Shown piece after piece: positions 1 through 8,566 of a stretch of 18,909 nucleotides of DNA (position 1 is its first letter; each line of letters opens with the position of its first letter). The DNA lies in assembly GCA_002339165.1 (NCBI GenBank), contig DDJS01000125.1, positions 10,001 to 28,909 on the forward strand, in the 5' to 3' direction. The position numbers were made by a program, and so were the translations under genes. The notes beneath the pieces were generated by a model. The model had not been told where the DNA came from, ran no database searches, and worked only from the letters and a program-made list of their open reading frames with translations. The stretch comes from Cellvibrionales bacterium UBA2618. GTDB taxonomy: Bacteria; Pseudomonadota; Gammaproteobacteria; Pseudomonadales; Porticoccaceae.

Positions 1-396
1 GTAATGCTGATTCAGGCGATCACTATGTGCGATCAGCGCTATGACCGCGCGGTGCGTTCGGTAGATTTTATTCAGCGGTATATTTTCCCAGGGGGCTTTA
101 TCCCCTGCGTGTCGGCGATCGCCGAGGGCGTTAAGCAGGCCACCGATATGCGCCTTTTTCATCTCGAGGATATCGGCCCGCATTACGCGACCACGCTGCG
201 TGACTGGCGCGATAAATTCAACGCCAACCTCGAGGCTATCCGTGCGCAGGGGTACTCGGAGGATTTTATTAGGATGTGGGAATTCTACCTGTGTTACAGC
301 GAGGGCGGTTTTATCGAGCGGGTGCTGGGCAACGCTCAGGTGGTCTTTATAAAGCCCGACAATCGCATCGACTGGCGACTTTCGATGGTTGACTAG
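1..396 (+). CDS. cfa: Cyclopropane-fatty-acyl-phospholipid synthase, C-terminal part (5' truncated by window)
   Basis: SAM-dependent enzyme that adds a methylene bridge across cis double bonds of membrane phospholipid acyl chains, acting at the inner face of the cytoplasmic membrane. Only about the last 131 codons are here: the frame is open from base 1, so the ATG at 4 is internal. The stretch around QRYIFPGG, the FHLEDIGPHYATTLRDW motif and the WEFYLCYSEGGF segment near the end are hallmarks of the C-terminal third of the CFA synthase family (about 380-420 residues in full). The next gene, ttcA, starts 135 nt downstream with its own promoter candidate, so cfa probably ends a separate transcription unit upstream of the window. 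I see no clear terminator after the stop. Confidence 0.9.
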   Translation, partial: VMLIQAITMCDQRYDRAVRSVDFIQRYIFPGGFIPCVSAIAEGVKQATDMRLFHLEDIGPHYATTLRDWRDKFNANLEAIRAQGYSEDFIRMWEFYLCYSEGGFIERVLGNAQVVFIKPDNRIDWRLSMVD

Positions 397-472
397 GGCC
401 GGTAGGTCCGCCGCCGATAGCGAAAGTTTTGAGCGTCCGCGCGGTACCGAGATGGTGGGTGTTCGGCTAGAT

Positions 473-502
473 TTGGCGTTTACCTCGGGATCGCACTACA
501 AT
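473..502 (+). promoter_or_regulatory. Candidate sigma70 promoter of ttcA
   Basis: A -35 box TTGGCG at 473-478 is followed after 18 nt by TACAAT at 497-502 (-10, five of six consensus bases). It lies 29 nt before the ttcA start codon. The -10 sits in a CTACAATGCGCGC context that is common upstream of gammaproteobacterial housekeeping genes. Seen in sequence; promoter activity is inferred. Confidence 0.5.
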
Positions 503-531
503 GCGCGCACTTCGGCGATGGGTGAGGCGCG

Positions 532-1380
532 ATGACCTTGCGTAAGGAAAAATTAGAAGCCAACAAACTGCACAAGCGACTTCGCCGCAACGTCGGCAAG
601 GCGGTGGCTGATTATCGCATGATTGAGTCCGGCGACCGCATCATGGTGTGCCTGTCGGGGGGCAAGGATTCTTATGGGATGCTGGATATTCTCATGAATT
701 TGCGAGACAACGCGCCGATAGAGTTCGAATTGGTGGCGGTTAATTTGGATCAAAAACAACCGGGCTTCCCGACCGAGGTACTGCCTCAATACCTCGATGG
801 AGTGGGTATTGAATACCACATTATTGAGAAAGACACCTACAGCATTGTGACCGAAAAAATTGCCGAAAATCGCACCTATTGCAGCCTCTGCTCGCGACTG
901 CGCCGCGGCACGCTGTACGGCTTTGCCGAGAAGATCGGCGCCAGTAAAATTGCTCTCGGTCACCACCGCGACGACATCGTTGAAACGCTATTTTTAAATA
1001 TGTTTTATCAGGGCAAGCTCAAGGCTATGCCGCCCAAGCTGCTGTCGGATGATGGTGCTAATATGGTCATCAGGCCGCTCGCATACTGTCGTGAGGTGGA
1101 CCTTCAGGCGCTGGCGGAATTGCGCCAGTACCCGATCATTCCATGCAATCTCTGCGGTTCCCAAGACGGTTTGCAGCGGCGTGTCGTCAAGGCCATGTTG
1201 CGCGATTGGGAGCGCGAGCATCCCGGTCGTGTGGAGACAATTTTTAGCGCCATTAAACACGTTGCACCATCGCAATTGGCCGATACAGCGCTGTTCGATT
1301 TTGCCGCCTTGCAACTCGATCGAGATGCCTTGGCGCCGTTTGACGGGGTCGCTTCGAGTATACGCGCGATCAATTTATAA
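532..1380 (+). CDS. ttcA: tRNA 2-thiocytidine(32) biosynthesis protein TtcA
   Basis: ATP-dependent tRNA thiolase that converts cytidine 32 of certain tRNAs to 2-thiocytidine in the cytoplasm, using an iron-sulfur cluster. The 282-residue protein has the PP-loop SGGKDS at residues 42-47. It also has the cysteines expected to hold the cluster: C117 and C120 in TYCSLCSR, and C205 (with C208) in IPCNLCGSQ. ALGHHRDD at 141-148 is also typical. Length is normal for the family (about 300). The ATG at 532 is preceded by GTGAGG, a reasonable Shine-Dalgarno. It appears monocistronic: it has its own promoter candidate, and putP follows after 85 nt with another possible -10 box. Confidence 0.95.
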   Translation: MTLRKEKLEANKLHKRLRRNVGKAVADYRMIESGDRIMVCLSGGKDSYGMLDILMNLRDNAPIEFELVAVNLDQKQPGFPTEVLPQYLDGVGIEYHIIEKDTYSIVTEKIAENRTYCSLCSRLRRGTLYGFAEKIGASKIALGHHRDDIVETLFLNMFYQGKLKAMPPKLLSDDGANMVIRPLAYCREVDLQALAELRQYPIIPCNLCGSQDGLQRRVVKAMLRDWEREHPGRVETIFSAIKHVAPSQLADTALFDFAALQLDRDALAPFDGVASSIRAINL

Positions 1381-1409
1381 GCCGCGCGCGCCATCGCGCG
1401 ACGCTGCGC

Positions 1410-1415
1410 TACAAT
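1410..1415 (+). promoter_or_regulatory. Possible -10 box upstream of putP
   Basis: TACAAT at 1410-1415 lies 50 nt before the putP ATG in the same GCGCTACAAT context as the ttcA promoter. No recognisable -35 hexamer sits at 16-18 nt upstream, where the sequence is GC-rich alternating CG. It is therefore only a partial promoter match. Confidence 0.25.
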
Positions 1416-1465
1416 AGACTTGCCGAGTCGCATAAGCCGAGTCCAATAAGAAGAGGAACAGCCCC

Positions 1466-2947
1466 ATGTCGCAGCTCTCCCTGCCCACCCTTATCGCCTT
1501 CCTGATCTACGTTGGCATCGTCCTCGGCATTGGCTTTTATGCCTATGCGCGAACCCGTAATTCGGGTGATTACTTTCTCGGTGGTCGACAATTGTCGCCA
1601 ACGGTTTCGGCGATCAGCGCTGGAGCCTCGGATATGAGCGGTTGGGTATTACTCGGCCTGCCCGGGTACGCTTATTTGGCCGGTCTAGAGGCGGCGTGGA
1701 TTTCTATTGGATTGGTGATTGGGGTTGCCGCAAACTGGTTGTTGATAGCGAAACGGCTACGTATATACAGCGCTCAGCTAGACGATGCCGTGACCTTGCC
1801 GGCCTATTTTCAGCGCCGCTTTGCCGATCCATCGCCGTGGTTAAAGTCGATTGCTTCGGTGAGTATCTTACTGTTCTTTTTGTTTTATGTTGGCTCTGGG
1901 TTGATCGCCGGCGGCAAGCTGTTTAACGAGGTATTTGGCTTTGATTATCGGATTGCGGTGTTGGTAAGCGTCGCTCTGATCTTATTGTACACCTTGTTTG
2001 GTGGGTTTTTGGCGGTCTCGTGGACCGATGTCTTTCAGGGTATTTTGATGTTGCTAGCGCTGGTAGCGGTGCCGCTGCTAGTGATTGATCAGTCGGGAGG
2101 CGCCGGCCAGTTCGCCGCTAATATCGACAGCCTCAACCCGCATCTGCTAAATATGTTCACTTCGGCGGAGGGTGAGGCTTTGACGTTGATGACGATCGTC
2201 AGCACCATGGCGTGGGGTTTGGGCTATTTTGGGCAGCCGCATATTCTGGCCCGCTTTAAGGCTATTCGCTCGCCCGACGACACCTCTCTGGCGGCATCGA
2301 TCGGCATCAGTTGGGCGCTACTCTGTTATGCCTTGGCGATTTTGGTAGGTCTTTGCGGTATCGCTATGCTCGGTGCGCCGTTGGAGGATCCAGAAAAAGT
2401 ATTTATTGCCCTGACGAGTCTCATTTTTCACCCGCTGATTGCCGGAGTATTACTGGCGGCGATATTGGCGGCAATCATGAGTACCGTAGACTCTCAGTTG
2501 TTGGTGTGCTCGGCCTCTCTGGCGGAGGATCTCTACCCCTTAATTACTCGCAAGACACTCGGTGCTGAACAGCGTATGCGAGTCGCTCGCTTTGCCGTTG
2601 TGGCGCTGGCGTTACTGGCCACTGGGTTGGCGATGAACCCGGAAAGTAAAGTGCTGGACGTAGTGTCTTACGCCTGGGCAGGTTTGGGCGCCTCTCTCGG
2701 CCCGGCGATACTGCTCAGTTTGTATTGGCGGCGCATGACTGCGCAGGGTGCCTTGGCGGGGGTACTAACGGGTGGGTTGAGTGTAATTGTCTGGTCGCGC
2801 CTCGAGGGTGGTGTGTTTGATTTGTACGCGTTGTTACCGGGCTTCGTGCTTGCGCTAATAGCGATTGTGGTGGTTAGTTTAATCAGTCGCGAACGCCTTG
2901 ATTCGCGGGTTGCAGAGCAGTTCGACAGGATGCTCGCGCAGCGCTAG
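1466..2947 (+). CDS. putP: Sodium/proline symporter (SSS family)
   Basis: Inner-membrane permease that imports proline with Na+. The 493-residue length matches PutP (about 500). Many hydrophobic spans of about 20 residues run through the whole protein, as in the 13-helix sodium:solute symporter fold. Family landmarks visible are DYFLGGRQLSP near residues 32-43, the SAGASDMSGW stretch in the second/third helix (about residues 51-60), the AWISIGL segment, and STVDSQLLVCSASLAEDLY around residues 339-357. The start ATG at 1466 is preceded by AGAGGA. No putA lies nearby, so whether the proline is a nutrient or an osmolyte cannot be said. The gene converges with argS; only 37 nt separate the two stops. 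Confidence 0.92.
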   Translation: MSQLSLPTLIAFLIYVGIVLGIGFYAYARTRNSGDYFLGGRQLSPTVSAISAGASDMSGWVLLGLPGYAYLAGLEAAWISIGLVIGVAANWLLIAKRLRIYSAQLDDAVTLPAYFQRRFADPSPWLKSIASVSILLFFLFYVGSGLIAGGKLFNEVFGFDYRIAVLVSVALILLYTLFGGFLAVSWTDVFQGILMLLALVAVPLLVIDQSGGAGQFAANIDSLNPHLLNMFTSAEGEALTLMTIVSTMAWGLGYFGQPHILARFKAIRSPDDTSLAASIGISWALLCYALAILVGLCGIAMLGAPLEDPEKVFIALTSLIFHPLIAGVLLAAILAAIMSTVDSQLLVCSASLAEDLYPLITRKTLGAEQRMRVARFAVVALALLATGLAMNPESKVLDVVSYAWAGLGASLGPAILLSLYWRRMTAQGALAGVLTGGLSVIVWSRLEGGVFDLYALLPGFVLALIAIVVVSLISRERLDSRVAEQFDRMLAQR

Positions 2948-2984
2948 CGGCCTAGCTCAAAGTTGCGCCGTCCCGCGCGATCCC

Positions 2985-4712
2985 CTACATCTGTTGCATC
3001 ACTTCGATGCCCAGTAGGTCGAGGCCGCGGGCCAGTGTTGTGGCGCTCAGTGCGCTGAGTTGCAAGCGGCTAGCGCGGTCTTCGGGACTGACGTTGGATT
3101 TTAAAATCGGGCAGCACTCGTAGAATGACATGTAGGCGCTGGCCAAGTCGTAAAGGTAGGTGCAGAGCACATGGGGGTAGCACTCGGTGGCGACTTGTTC
3201 AATGATTTCGTCAAACTGCAAGAGTTGCAGCGCCAAGCTTTTTTCCGCGTCTGTTCCGATTATCACCGGGGCAGAGTGTGCGGTGCGATCGACGTCGGCG
3301 CGACGGAAAATGCTGCAAATGCGTGTGTAGGCATATTGCAGATACGGTGCGGTATTGCCCTCGAACGACAGCATCGCCTCCCAGTCAAAAATATAGTCGG
3401 TGGTACGAGTCTTACTGAGATCGGCATATTTGACCGCGCCAATGCCTAGCTTTCGTGCGATATCTGCTATCTGTCGATCGTCTAAATTAGGGTTTTTTTC
3501 GCGGATTAGCCGGGCAGCGCGCTCCTCTGCCTCGTCGATTAGGCCAGCCAGTTTAACGGTGCCGCCGTCACGGGTTTTAAACGGTTTGCCATCGCGACCC
3601 ATCATAGTACCAAAGGCGTGGTGCTCTAGGTCGACATCTGCGGCTACCAATCCCGCCTTGCGACCGGCGCTAAAGACCTGCTTCATATGTAGCGCTTGTC
3701 GGGCATCGATAAAATACAGAATACGATCGGCTGCGAGGGTTTGGGCGCGGTATTCGAGAGCCGCTAAATCAGTAGTGGCGTAGAGGAAACCGCCATCGGA
3801 CTTGCGGATGATCATCGCTGATGGCTGGCCCTTTTTATCCGCCAAATCATCCAGAAAAATCACCTTGGCACCCTGATCATCAACTGCCAATCCGCACTCT
3901 GTTAGTTTACTGACTATCGCTTCTAACTGGTTGTTATAGGTGCTTTCCGGTTGTACATGCTCGGCGCTTAAGCCGACATTGAGGCGGCGGTAAATCTCTA
4001 AATTGTGGGCTACCGAAGTGGCGATAAACTGTTGCCAAAGCGCTAGACAATGCTCGTCGCCAGATTGCAGTCTGACCACATAGGCGCGGGCGCGGTCTGC
4101 AAAATCGGGGTCTTCGTCAAAGTGTCGCTTGGCTTGTTGGTAGAATTTCTCGAGGTCGTTGAGCGCTAGATCACCGCGTTCACCAGCGCCCAGGTGCAGC
4201 TCTAACTCGGCGATCAACATACCAAACTGCGTACCCCAGTCTCCCATGTGATTTTGCCGGATAACGTGGTCCCCACGATACTCTAAAACTCGTGCTAAAC
4301 AGTCGCCAATAATGGTTGAGCGAATGTGCCCGACGTGCATTTCCTTGGCGAGGTTGGGGCTCGAGTAATCGATAACGACATTGCTAGCGGTTCGTTCACA
4401 GGTCTCTGGGTCTAAGCTACGGCCGAGTTGCTCGCCGATAAACGTGCGGCTCAGGTGGAGGTTAATAAAGCCCGGGCCAGCAATTTCGATGCGTTCGGCA
4501 ATACCATCGAGATCCACCTGGTCGACAATCTGCTGCGCCAGTGCTCGCGGGTTAACCCCCAGTCGCTTGGCCGCCGCCATTGCTCCGTTCGCCTGATAAT
4601 CTCCAAATTTTGGACGCGCACTGAGGGCGAGTATAGGTTGACAATCTTTGGGTATGCCGGCGGCTATCATGGCCGCCGATAGGCGTTGATTTAAATGGTT
4701 CTTGATGGACAT
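2985..4712 (-). CDS. argS: Arginyl-tRNA synthetase
   Basis: Class I aminoacyl-tRNA synthetase charging tRNA-Arg in the cytoplasm; essential. The 575-residue length fits (E. coli 577). The N-terminal additional domain, residues 1 to about 110, ends before VIDYSSPNLAKEMHVGHIRS, which carries the HIGH-type motif HVGH at residues 126-129. The class Ia catalytic core continues with MGDWGTQFGM. The KMSKS position is occupied by the ArgRS-type loop GKPFKTRDGGTVKL rather than a true KMSKS, as in many bacterial ArgRS. The C-terminal anticodon-binding helical bundle ends in LLGIEVMQQM. The start is the ATG at 4712; the upstream CCGAGCCTCAC gives only a weak ribosome-binding site. The gene is divergent from the oad operon, with 204 nt between them. 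Confidence 0.95.
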   Translation of the reverse strand: MSIKNHLNQRLSAAMIAAGIPKDCQPILALSARPKFGDYQANGAMAAAKRLGVNPRALAQQIVDQVDLDGIAERIEIAGPGFINLHLSRTFIGEQLGRSLDPETCERTASNVVIDYSSPNLAKEMHVGHIRSTIIGDCLARVLEYRGDHVIRQNHMGDWGTQFGMLIAELELHLGAGERGDLALNDLEKFYQQAKRHFDEDPDFADRARAYVVRLQSGDEHCLALWQQFIATSVAHNLEIYRRLNVGLSAEHVQPESTYNNQLEAIVSKLTECGLAVDDQGAKVIFLDDLADKKGQPSAMIIRKSDGGFLYATTDLAALEYRAQTLAADRILYFIDARQALHMKQVFSAGRKAGLVAADVDLEHHAFGTMMGRDGKPFKTRDGGTVKLAGLIDEAEERAARLIREKNPNLDDRQIADIARKLGIGAVKYADLSKTRTTDYIFDWEAMLSFEGNTAPYLQYAYTRICSIFRRADVDRTAHSAPVIIGTDAEKSLALQLLQFDEIIEQVATECYPHVLCTYLYDLASAYMSFYECCPILKSNVSPEDRASRLQLSALSATTLARGLDLLGIEVMQQM

Positions 4713-4741
4713 GTGAGGCTCGGTTGGTCGCGGATGTGCGG

Positions 4742-4770
4742 ATTGTAGTTTTACCTATCGCGAAAGCAAA
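4742..4770 (-). promoter_or_regulatory. Candidate promoter of argS
   Basis: Read on the - strand, a weak -35 TTTGCT (4770-4765) is followed after 17 nt by a -10 TACAAT (4747-4742). This would give a short leader of about 20-25 nt to the argS ATG. The -10 is strong (five of six) and shares the CTACAAT form with the ttcA and putP candidates; the -35 is poor. Confidence 0.4.
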
Positions 4771-4820
4771 GATAAAACTTTTACCTGCGGTGTACTATAG
4801 CGTTTTGTGCGCCTGGCCGC

Positions 4821-4850
4821 TTGGCAAGTAACTGGTGGTTTTGATATGCT
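4821..4850 (+). promoter_or_regulatory. Candidate extended -10 promoter of oadGAB-bolA
   Basis: TTGGCA at 4821-4826 (five of six to the -35 consensus), an 18-nt spacer, then TATGCT at 4845-4850 preceded by TG one base upstream (an extended -10). It is 66 nt before the oadG ATG. It is the only good promoter match upstream of the four-gene operon. Confidence 0.5.
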
Positions 4851-4916
4851 AAAAGCCCCAAGCCCATCCGTCTGGCGTTTGGCTCGTGAATTTGGCAATG
4901 TCGTTCGAGGATTTGC

Positions 4917-5174
4917 ATGCAGACCACACTGATCGATCAGGGGCTCAACCTCATGCTGTTTGGTATGGGAAGCGTGTTTAGTTTTTTACTCCTGTTGGTG
5001 TTGGCGACTCAGGTCATGTCGCTGTTGGTCAATCGCTGGTTGCCCGAGGAACTGGTCTCCGGTAATGTCGCACAGGCAAGCGCTGGAGCGCCGTCGATGA
5101 CGATCGATCCGAAGACAGTCAAAGCCATTCAAACTGCCATCGACCGTCATCGCGGTGGTGGCAAACGCGATTAA
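4917..5174 (+). CDS. oadG: Oxaloacetate decarboxylase gamma subunit
   Basis: Small membrane subunit that assembles the Na+-pumping oxaloacetate decarboxylase and bridges the soluble alpha subunit to the membrane beta subunit. The 85-residue protein has one strongly hydrophobic N-terminal span (about residues 10-36: LMLFGMGSVFSFLLLLVLA and following). A short hydrophilic tail ends IQTAIDRHRGGGKRD. In the family this tail has the zinc and alpha-binding residues; here it is shorter on histidines, with a single His in the DRHRGG end. The ATG at 4917 follows GAGGAT at a good distance. It is the first gene of oadG-oadA-oadB-bolA, with 54 nt to oadA. Identification relies on the subunit order as well as the weakly conserved sequence. 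Confidence 0.88.
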   Translation: MQTTLIDQGLNLMLFGMGSVFSFLLLLVLATQVMSLLVNRWLPEELVSGNVAQASAGAPSMTIDPKTVKAIQTAIDRHRGGGKRD

Positions 5175-5228
5175 ATCGCCTTTTGTTGCGCTTACTTAAC
5201 CATCTGTCACTGCTTGTAGGAAGGCTCT

Positions 5229-7022
5229 ATGTCCGATAATTTACTTGCACAACGCCCGCTGGGAATTACTGAGGTGGTGTTACGGGATGCTCATCAATCG
5301 CTGTTTGCCACGCGTATGCGCATCGATGATATGTTGCCGATTGCGGCGGAGCTGGATGAAATCGGATATTGGTCAATGGAGTCTTGGGGGGGCGCAACCT
5401 TTGATGCGTGTATCCGCTTCCTTGGTGAGGACCCTTGGGATCGCATCCGCGAAATTAAAAAAGTGATGCCCAAGACGCCACAACAAATGCTTTTTCGCGG
5501 GCAGAACATTCTCGGTTATCGCCACTATGCCGACGACGTCGTGAGCAAGTTTGTCGAACGGGCAGCCATCAACGGCATTGACGTATTTCGCGTATTTGAT
5601 GCGATGAACGACATGCGTAATCTGCAGACTGCTCTACGCGCAGTCAAGCAGGTCGGCAAGCACGCCCAGGGAACAATCTCCTACACCGTTAGTCCTGTGC
5701 ATACGTTGGACCTTTGGGTCGATCAAGCGCGCCAAATTGAAGATGCGGGCGCCGATTCTATCTGTATCAAAGACATGGCAGGGCTGTTGACGCCCTACGT
5801 GGGGTTTGAGTTGGTAACACGGTTGAAAAGCACCGTAGCCATTCCGATTCAGTTACACGCCCACGCGACCACTGGCTTGTCGACGGCGACCATCATCAAG
5901 TGCGTCGAGGCGGGGATCGACAACGTGGATACCGCGATCTCGTCGATGGCGATGACCTATGGCCATTCTGCGACCGAGTCGGTGGTGTCAATTTTTCACG
6001 GCAGAGAGCGCGATACCGGCCTAGATATAGGTAAGCTCGAGAACATCGCCGGATACTTTCGCGAGGTACGGAAAAAATATCACCAGTTTGAGGGCTCGCT
6101 GCGAGGCGTTGATTCGCGCATTCTCGTGTCCCAGGTCCCGGGCGGTATGTTGACCAACATGGAGGGGCAGTTAAAGGAGCAGGGTGCAGGTGATCGACTG
6201 GACGAAGTGCTGGAAGAAATTCCCCGGGTGAGAGAGGACCTAGGCTTTATTCCGCTGGTGACTCCAACTTCACAGATTGTCGGGACCCAGGCGGTTCTCA
6301 ACGTACTGACCGGCGAGCGCTACAAATCGATCAGTAAAGAGACTGCCGGTGTCTTGCGCGGTGAGTACGGCGCGACACCAGCGGACGTCAACGGTGCATT
6401 GCGGGCGCGAGTGCTCGAGCCCGGCGAACAGCCCATCACCTGTCGGCCAGCGGATCGTCTCGAGCCGGAGGTGGATGCTCTGTGCGACGAACTACGCGAG
6501 CTCTCAGTGCAACATCAGTTTAAGATCCAGTCCGGCGATCGCGAGATCGATGACGTTTTGACCTATGCGCTGTTTCCTCAGGTGGCGCTCAAATTCTTCC
6601 GCAACAGTGGCGATCCCGACGCGTTCGAGCCACCGCCGCGGATCGATTCTGGAGTGCCCAGAGAACCACTCGGCGAGCAAGTCTACAGCGTTGAAGTCGA
6701 GGGTACGGCCTACGTCGTTAAAGTTACTGAGGGTGGCGAAATTAGCGCTATCCAGACCAAAACAGGCGCGCCGGTGGCTACCTCACCGAGCTGTTCGGTG
6801 GCCGCTGCCGCTGATCCCATCTGCGCGCCGCTGGCGGGAACCGTGGTGCGGGTGGTGGTAGCGCCGGGACAGGTGGTTGTCGAGGGACAGGCGGTACTGA
6901 TTCTCGAGGCCATGAAGATGGAAACCTCGGTGAGCGCGCCGCGTGCGGGGACGATCGATAGTATTGCCGTCACCGCAGGCGATTCGGTCGCCGTTGGCGA
7001 CGTTCTCATCAGCTTAAATTAG
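5229..7022 (+). CDS. oadA: Oxaloacetate decarboxylase alpha subunit (biotin carboxyltransferase)
   Basis: Transfers the carboxyl group of oxaloacetate to its own biotin, releasing pyruvate; the beta subunit then decarboxylates carboxybiotin and pumps Na+. The 597-residue protein (family about 590-600) begins with the HMGL-like carboxyltransferase TIM barrel. Metal-site residues visible are D20 in LRDAHQS and H210/H212 in LHAHATTG, and the active-site lysine is K181 in CIKDMAG. The conserved PYC/OADA domain follows (about residues 300-480). After an Ala/Pro-rich linker comes the biotinyl domain with EAMKME, biotinylated on K563, near the C terminus. The start has a strong Shine-Dalgarno (AGGAAGG). 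The oadB gene follows after 9 nt, which suggests coupled translation. Confidence 0.96.
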   Translation: MSDNLLAQRPLGITEVVLRDAHQSLFATRMRIDDMLPIAAELDEIGYWSMESWGGATFDACIRFLGEDPWDRIREIKKVMPKTPQQMLFRGQNILGYRHYADDVVSKFVERAAINGIDVFRVFDAMNDMRNLQTALRAVKQVGKHAQGTISYTVSPVHTLDLWVDQARQIEDAGADSICIKDMAGLLTPYVGFELVTRLKSTVAIPIQLHAHATTGLSTATIIKCVEAGIDNVDTAISSMAMTYGHSATESVVSIFHGRERDTGLDIGKLENIAGYFREVRKKYHQFEGSLRGVDSRILVSQVPGGMLTNMEGQLKEQGAGDRLDEVLEEIPRVREDLGFIPLVTPTSQIVGTQAVLNVLTGERYKSISKETAGVLRGEYGATPADVNGALRARVLEPGEQPITCRPADRLEPEVDALCDELRELSVQHQFKIQSGDREIDDVLTYALFPQVALKFFRNSGDPDAFEPPPRIDSGVPREPLGEQVYSVEVEGTAYVVKVTEGGEISAIQTKTGAPVATSPSCSVAAAADPICAPLAGTVVRVVVAPGQVVVEGQAVLILEAMKMETSVSAPRAGTIDSIAVTAGDSVAVGDVLISLN

Positions 7023-7031
7023 GACGCGCGA

Positions 7032-8204
7032 ATGGACAAATTAGTCAGTCTCTGGGCAAGTTCTGGTGTTGCGCAACTCGAGGCCGGGCAACTAGTAATG
7101 ATGAGCGTCGGTATGGTATTGCTGTATTTGGCGATTCGCCGCGGGTTTGAGCCCTTGCTATTGGTGCCGATCGGGTTTGGTACAGTGCTGGTAAATATTC
7201 CGGGTGCGGGCTTCGATGCGGCACCGCTTTACGATGCCATGGGGCAATTGGAAACGCCTGGGGGATTGCTCTATTACATCTACCATGCGGGTATAGAAAC
7301 CGGTTTGTTTCCGCTGATAATTTTTATGGGTGTCGGCGCGATGACCGACTTTTCGTCGCTGTTGGCCAACCCAAAAACGCTGTTGCTCGGCGCCGCGGCG
7401 CAGGTGGGTATCTTTAGCACGGTGCTCGGAGCGGTGGCATTGGGTCATTTTGGGATTCTCGACTTTAGTATTCGCGACGCAGCATCGATCGGCATCATTG
7501 GCGGTGCCGATGGACCCACGGCGATTTTTGTGACTAGCAAGTTAGCCCCTGAATTACTCGGTGCGGTGGCGGTTGCAGCTTATTCGTACATGGCATTGGT
7601 GCCGATTATTCAACCGCCGATCATGCGCGCGCTGACGAGTGAGGCCGAGCGGGGCATAAAGATGCAGCAGTTACGACCGGTTTCCGCCGCCGAGCGGATT
7701 ATTTTTCCGCTGTTGCTATTGATGCTGGTGGCGATGCTGCTGCCGGACGCCGCTCCGCTGCTGGGTATGTTCTGTTTTGGTAACTTGATGCGCGAGTGCG
7801 GTGTGGTCAACCGCTTGAGCGATACCACCCAGAACGCATTGATTAATTCAGTGACCATATTTTTGGGGCTCGGGGTAGGTTCTAAAATGAGCGCCGATCA
7901 GTTCCTCAATGCAGAGACGCTGGGTATTCTTGGTCTCGGCGCGGTGGCCTTCTGCATAGGCACTGCCGCTGGTATTCTGATGGCCAAGTTGATGAACAAA
8001 TTTTCGACCCATAAGATCAACCCGTTGATCGGTGCTGCCGGAGTATCTGCGGTGCCGATGGCGGCGCGGGTAGCCAACCGCGTTGGTCTCGAGAGCGACC
8101 CGCAAAACTTTTTGTTGATGCACGCCATGGGGCCAAACGTGGCCGGGGTGATTGGCTCGGCTGTCGCCGCGGGTGTGATGATCAACCTAGTGGCAGGTCT
8201 TTAA
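7032..8204 (+). CDS. oadB: Oxaloacetate decarboxylase beta subunit (Na+ pump)
   Basis: Integral membrane subunit that decarboxylates carboxybiotin on the alpha subunit and couples this to export of Na+. The 390 residues are mostly hydrophobic helices. The family's signature segment IIGGADGPTAIF is at about residues 155-166 (D160 matches the conserved membrane aspartate). It is followed by SYMALVPIIQPP, and a second conserved stretch GPNVAGVIGSA lies at 367-377 near the C terminus. Length is shorter than the Klebsiella form (about 430), as is common in marine gammaproteobacteria. The ribosome-binding site AGGA overlaps the end of oadA. bolA starts 3 nt after its stop. Together with the Na+-driven PutP in the same window it fits a sodium-based bioenergetic lifestyle. 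Confidence 0.95.
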   Translation: MDKLVSLWASSGVAQLEAGQLVMMSVGMVLLYLAIRRGFEPLLLVPIGFGTVLVNIPGAGFDAAPLYDAMGQLETPGGLLYYIYHAGIETGLFPLIIFMGVGAMTDFSSLLANPKTLLLGAAAQVGIFSTVLGAVALGHFGILDFSIRDAASIGIIGGADGPTAIFVTSKLAPELLGAVAVAAYSYMALVPIIQPPIMRALTSEAERGIKMQQLRPVSAAERIIFPLLLLMLVAMLLPDAAPLLGMFCFGNLMRECGVVNRLSDTTQNALINSVTIFLGLGVGSKMSADQFLNAETLGILGLGAVAFCIGTAAGILMAKLMNKFSTHKINPLIGAAGVSAVPMAARVANRVGLESDPQNFLLMHAMGPNVAGVIGSAVAAGVMINLVAGL

Positions 8205-8207
8205 GCC

Positions 8208-8525
8208 GTGGGCCCGGTAGAAGCGAGCATTGTCGCCGGCCTAAAGGAGTTGTCGGTGGAGCACCTCGAGGTGTCAAATGAGAGCCACATGCACGCCGTG
8301 CCAAAAAACTCTGAGACCCACTTTAAGCTGGTTTTGGTGAGTGAGGCATTCGTCAAGCAGCGCCCAGTCAAGCGCCATCAGATGGTCTATGCACTGCTCG
8401 CAGAGCAACTGGCGGGGCCGGTTCACGCGCTCGCTCTGCACACCTACACAGTGGCGGAATGGCAAAAGAAAAATGGCTTGTCACCCGACTCGCCAGATTG
8501 TTTGGGTGGCGGTAAACAGAGCTAA
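8208..8525 (+). CDS. bolA: BolA family transcriptional regulator / Fe-S trafficking protein
   Basis: Small cytoplasmic protein of the BolA family, which binds monothiol glutaredoxins with a shared [2Fe-2S] cluster and, in E. coli, also affects cell shape and biofilm genes. The 105 residues give the full BolA fold. The SHMHAVPKNSETHFKLVLVS stretch, then RPVKRHQMVY, and ALHTYTVAEW near residue 85 match E. coli BolA closely and distinguish it from the shorter IbaG/YrbA type. The start is a GTG at 8208, 3 nt after the oadB stop. The nearby GGCAGG is the only Shine-Dalgarno-like sequence, so translation probably depends on ribosomes arriving from oadB. Finding bolA as the last gene of an oad operon is unusual; function in that setting is unknown. 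Confidence 0.92.
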   Translation: MGPVEASIVAGLKELSVEHLEVSNESHMHAVPKNSETHFKLVLVSEAFVKQRPVKRHQMVYALLAEQLAGPVHALALHTYTVAEWQKKNGLSPDSPDCLGGGKQS

Positions 8526-8566
8526 GTCAGCACTTTTGGCTCTTTCACACTTGCCGAAAGGCGGGT

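Noticed and set aside
553..966. 137-codon open frame antisense to ttcA
   Set aside because: It lies wholly opposite a well-recognised gene, and its translation has no family features; it is a shadow of codon bias.
1381..1409. CG-rich alternating run as a regulatory repeat
   Set aside because: It is short and imperfect; low-complexity GC sequence explains it.
2943..2956. GCTAG/CTAGC hairpin in the putP-argS junction as terminator
   Set aside because: The stem is only 5 bp, overlaps the putP stop codon and has no T-run on either strand.
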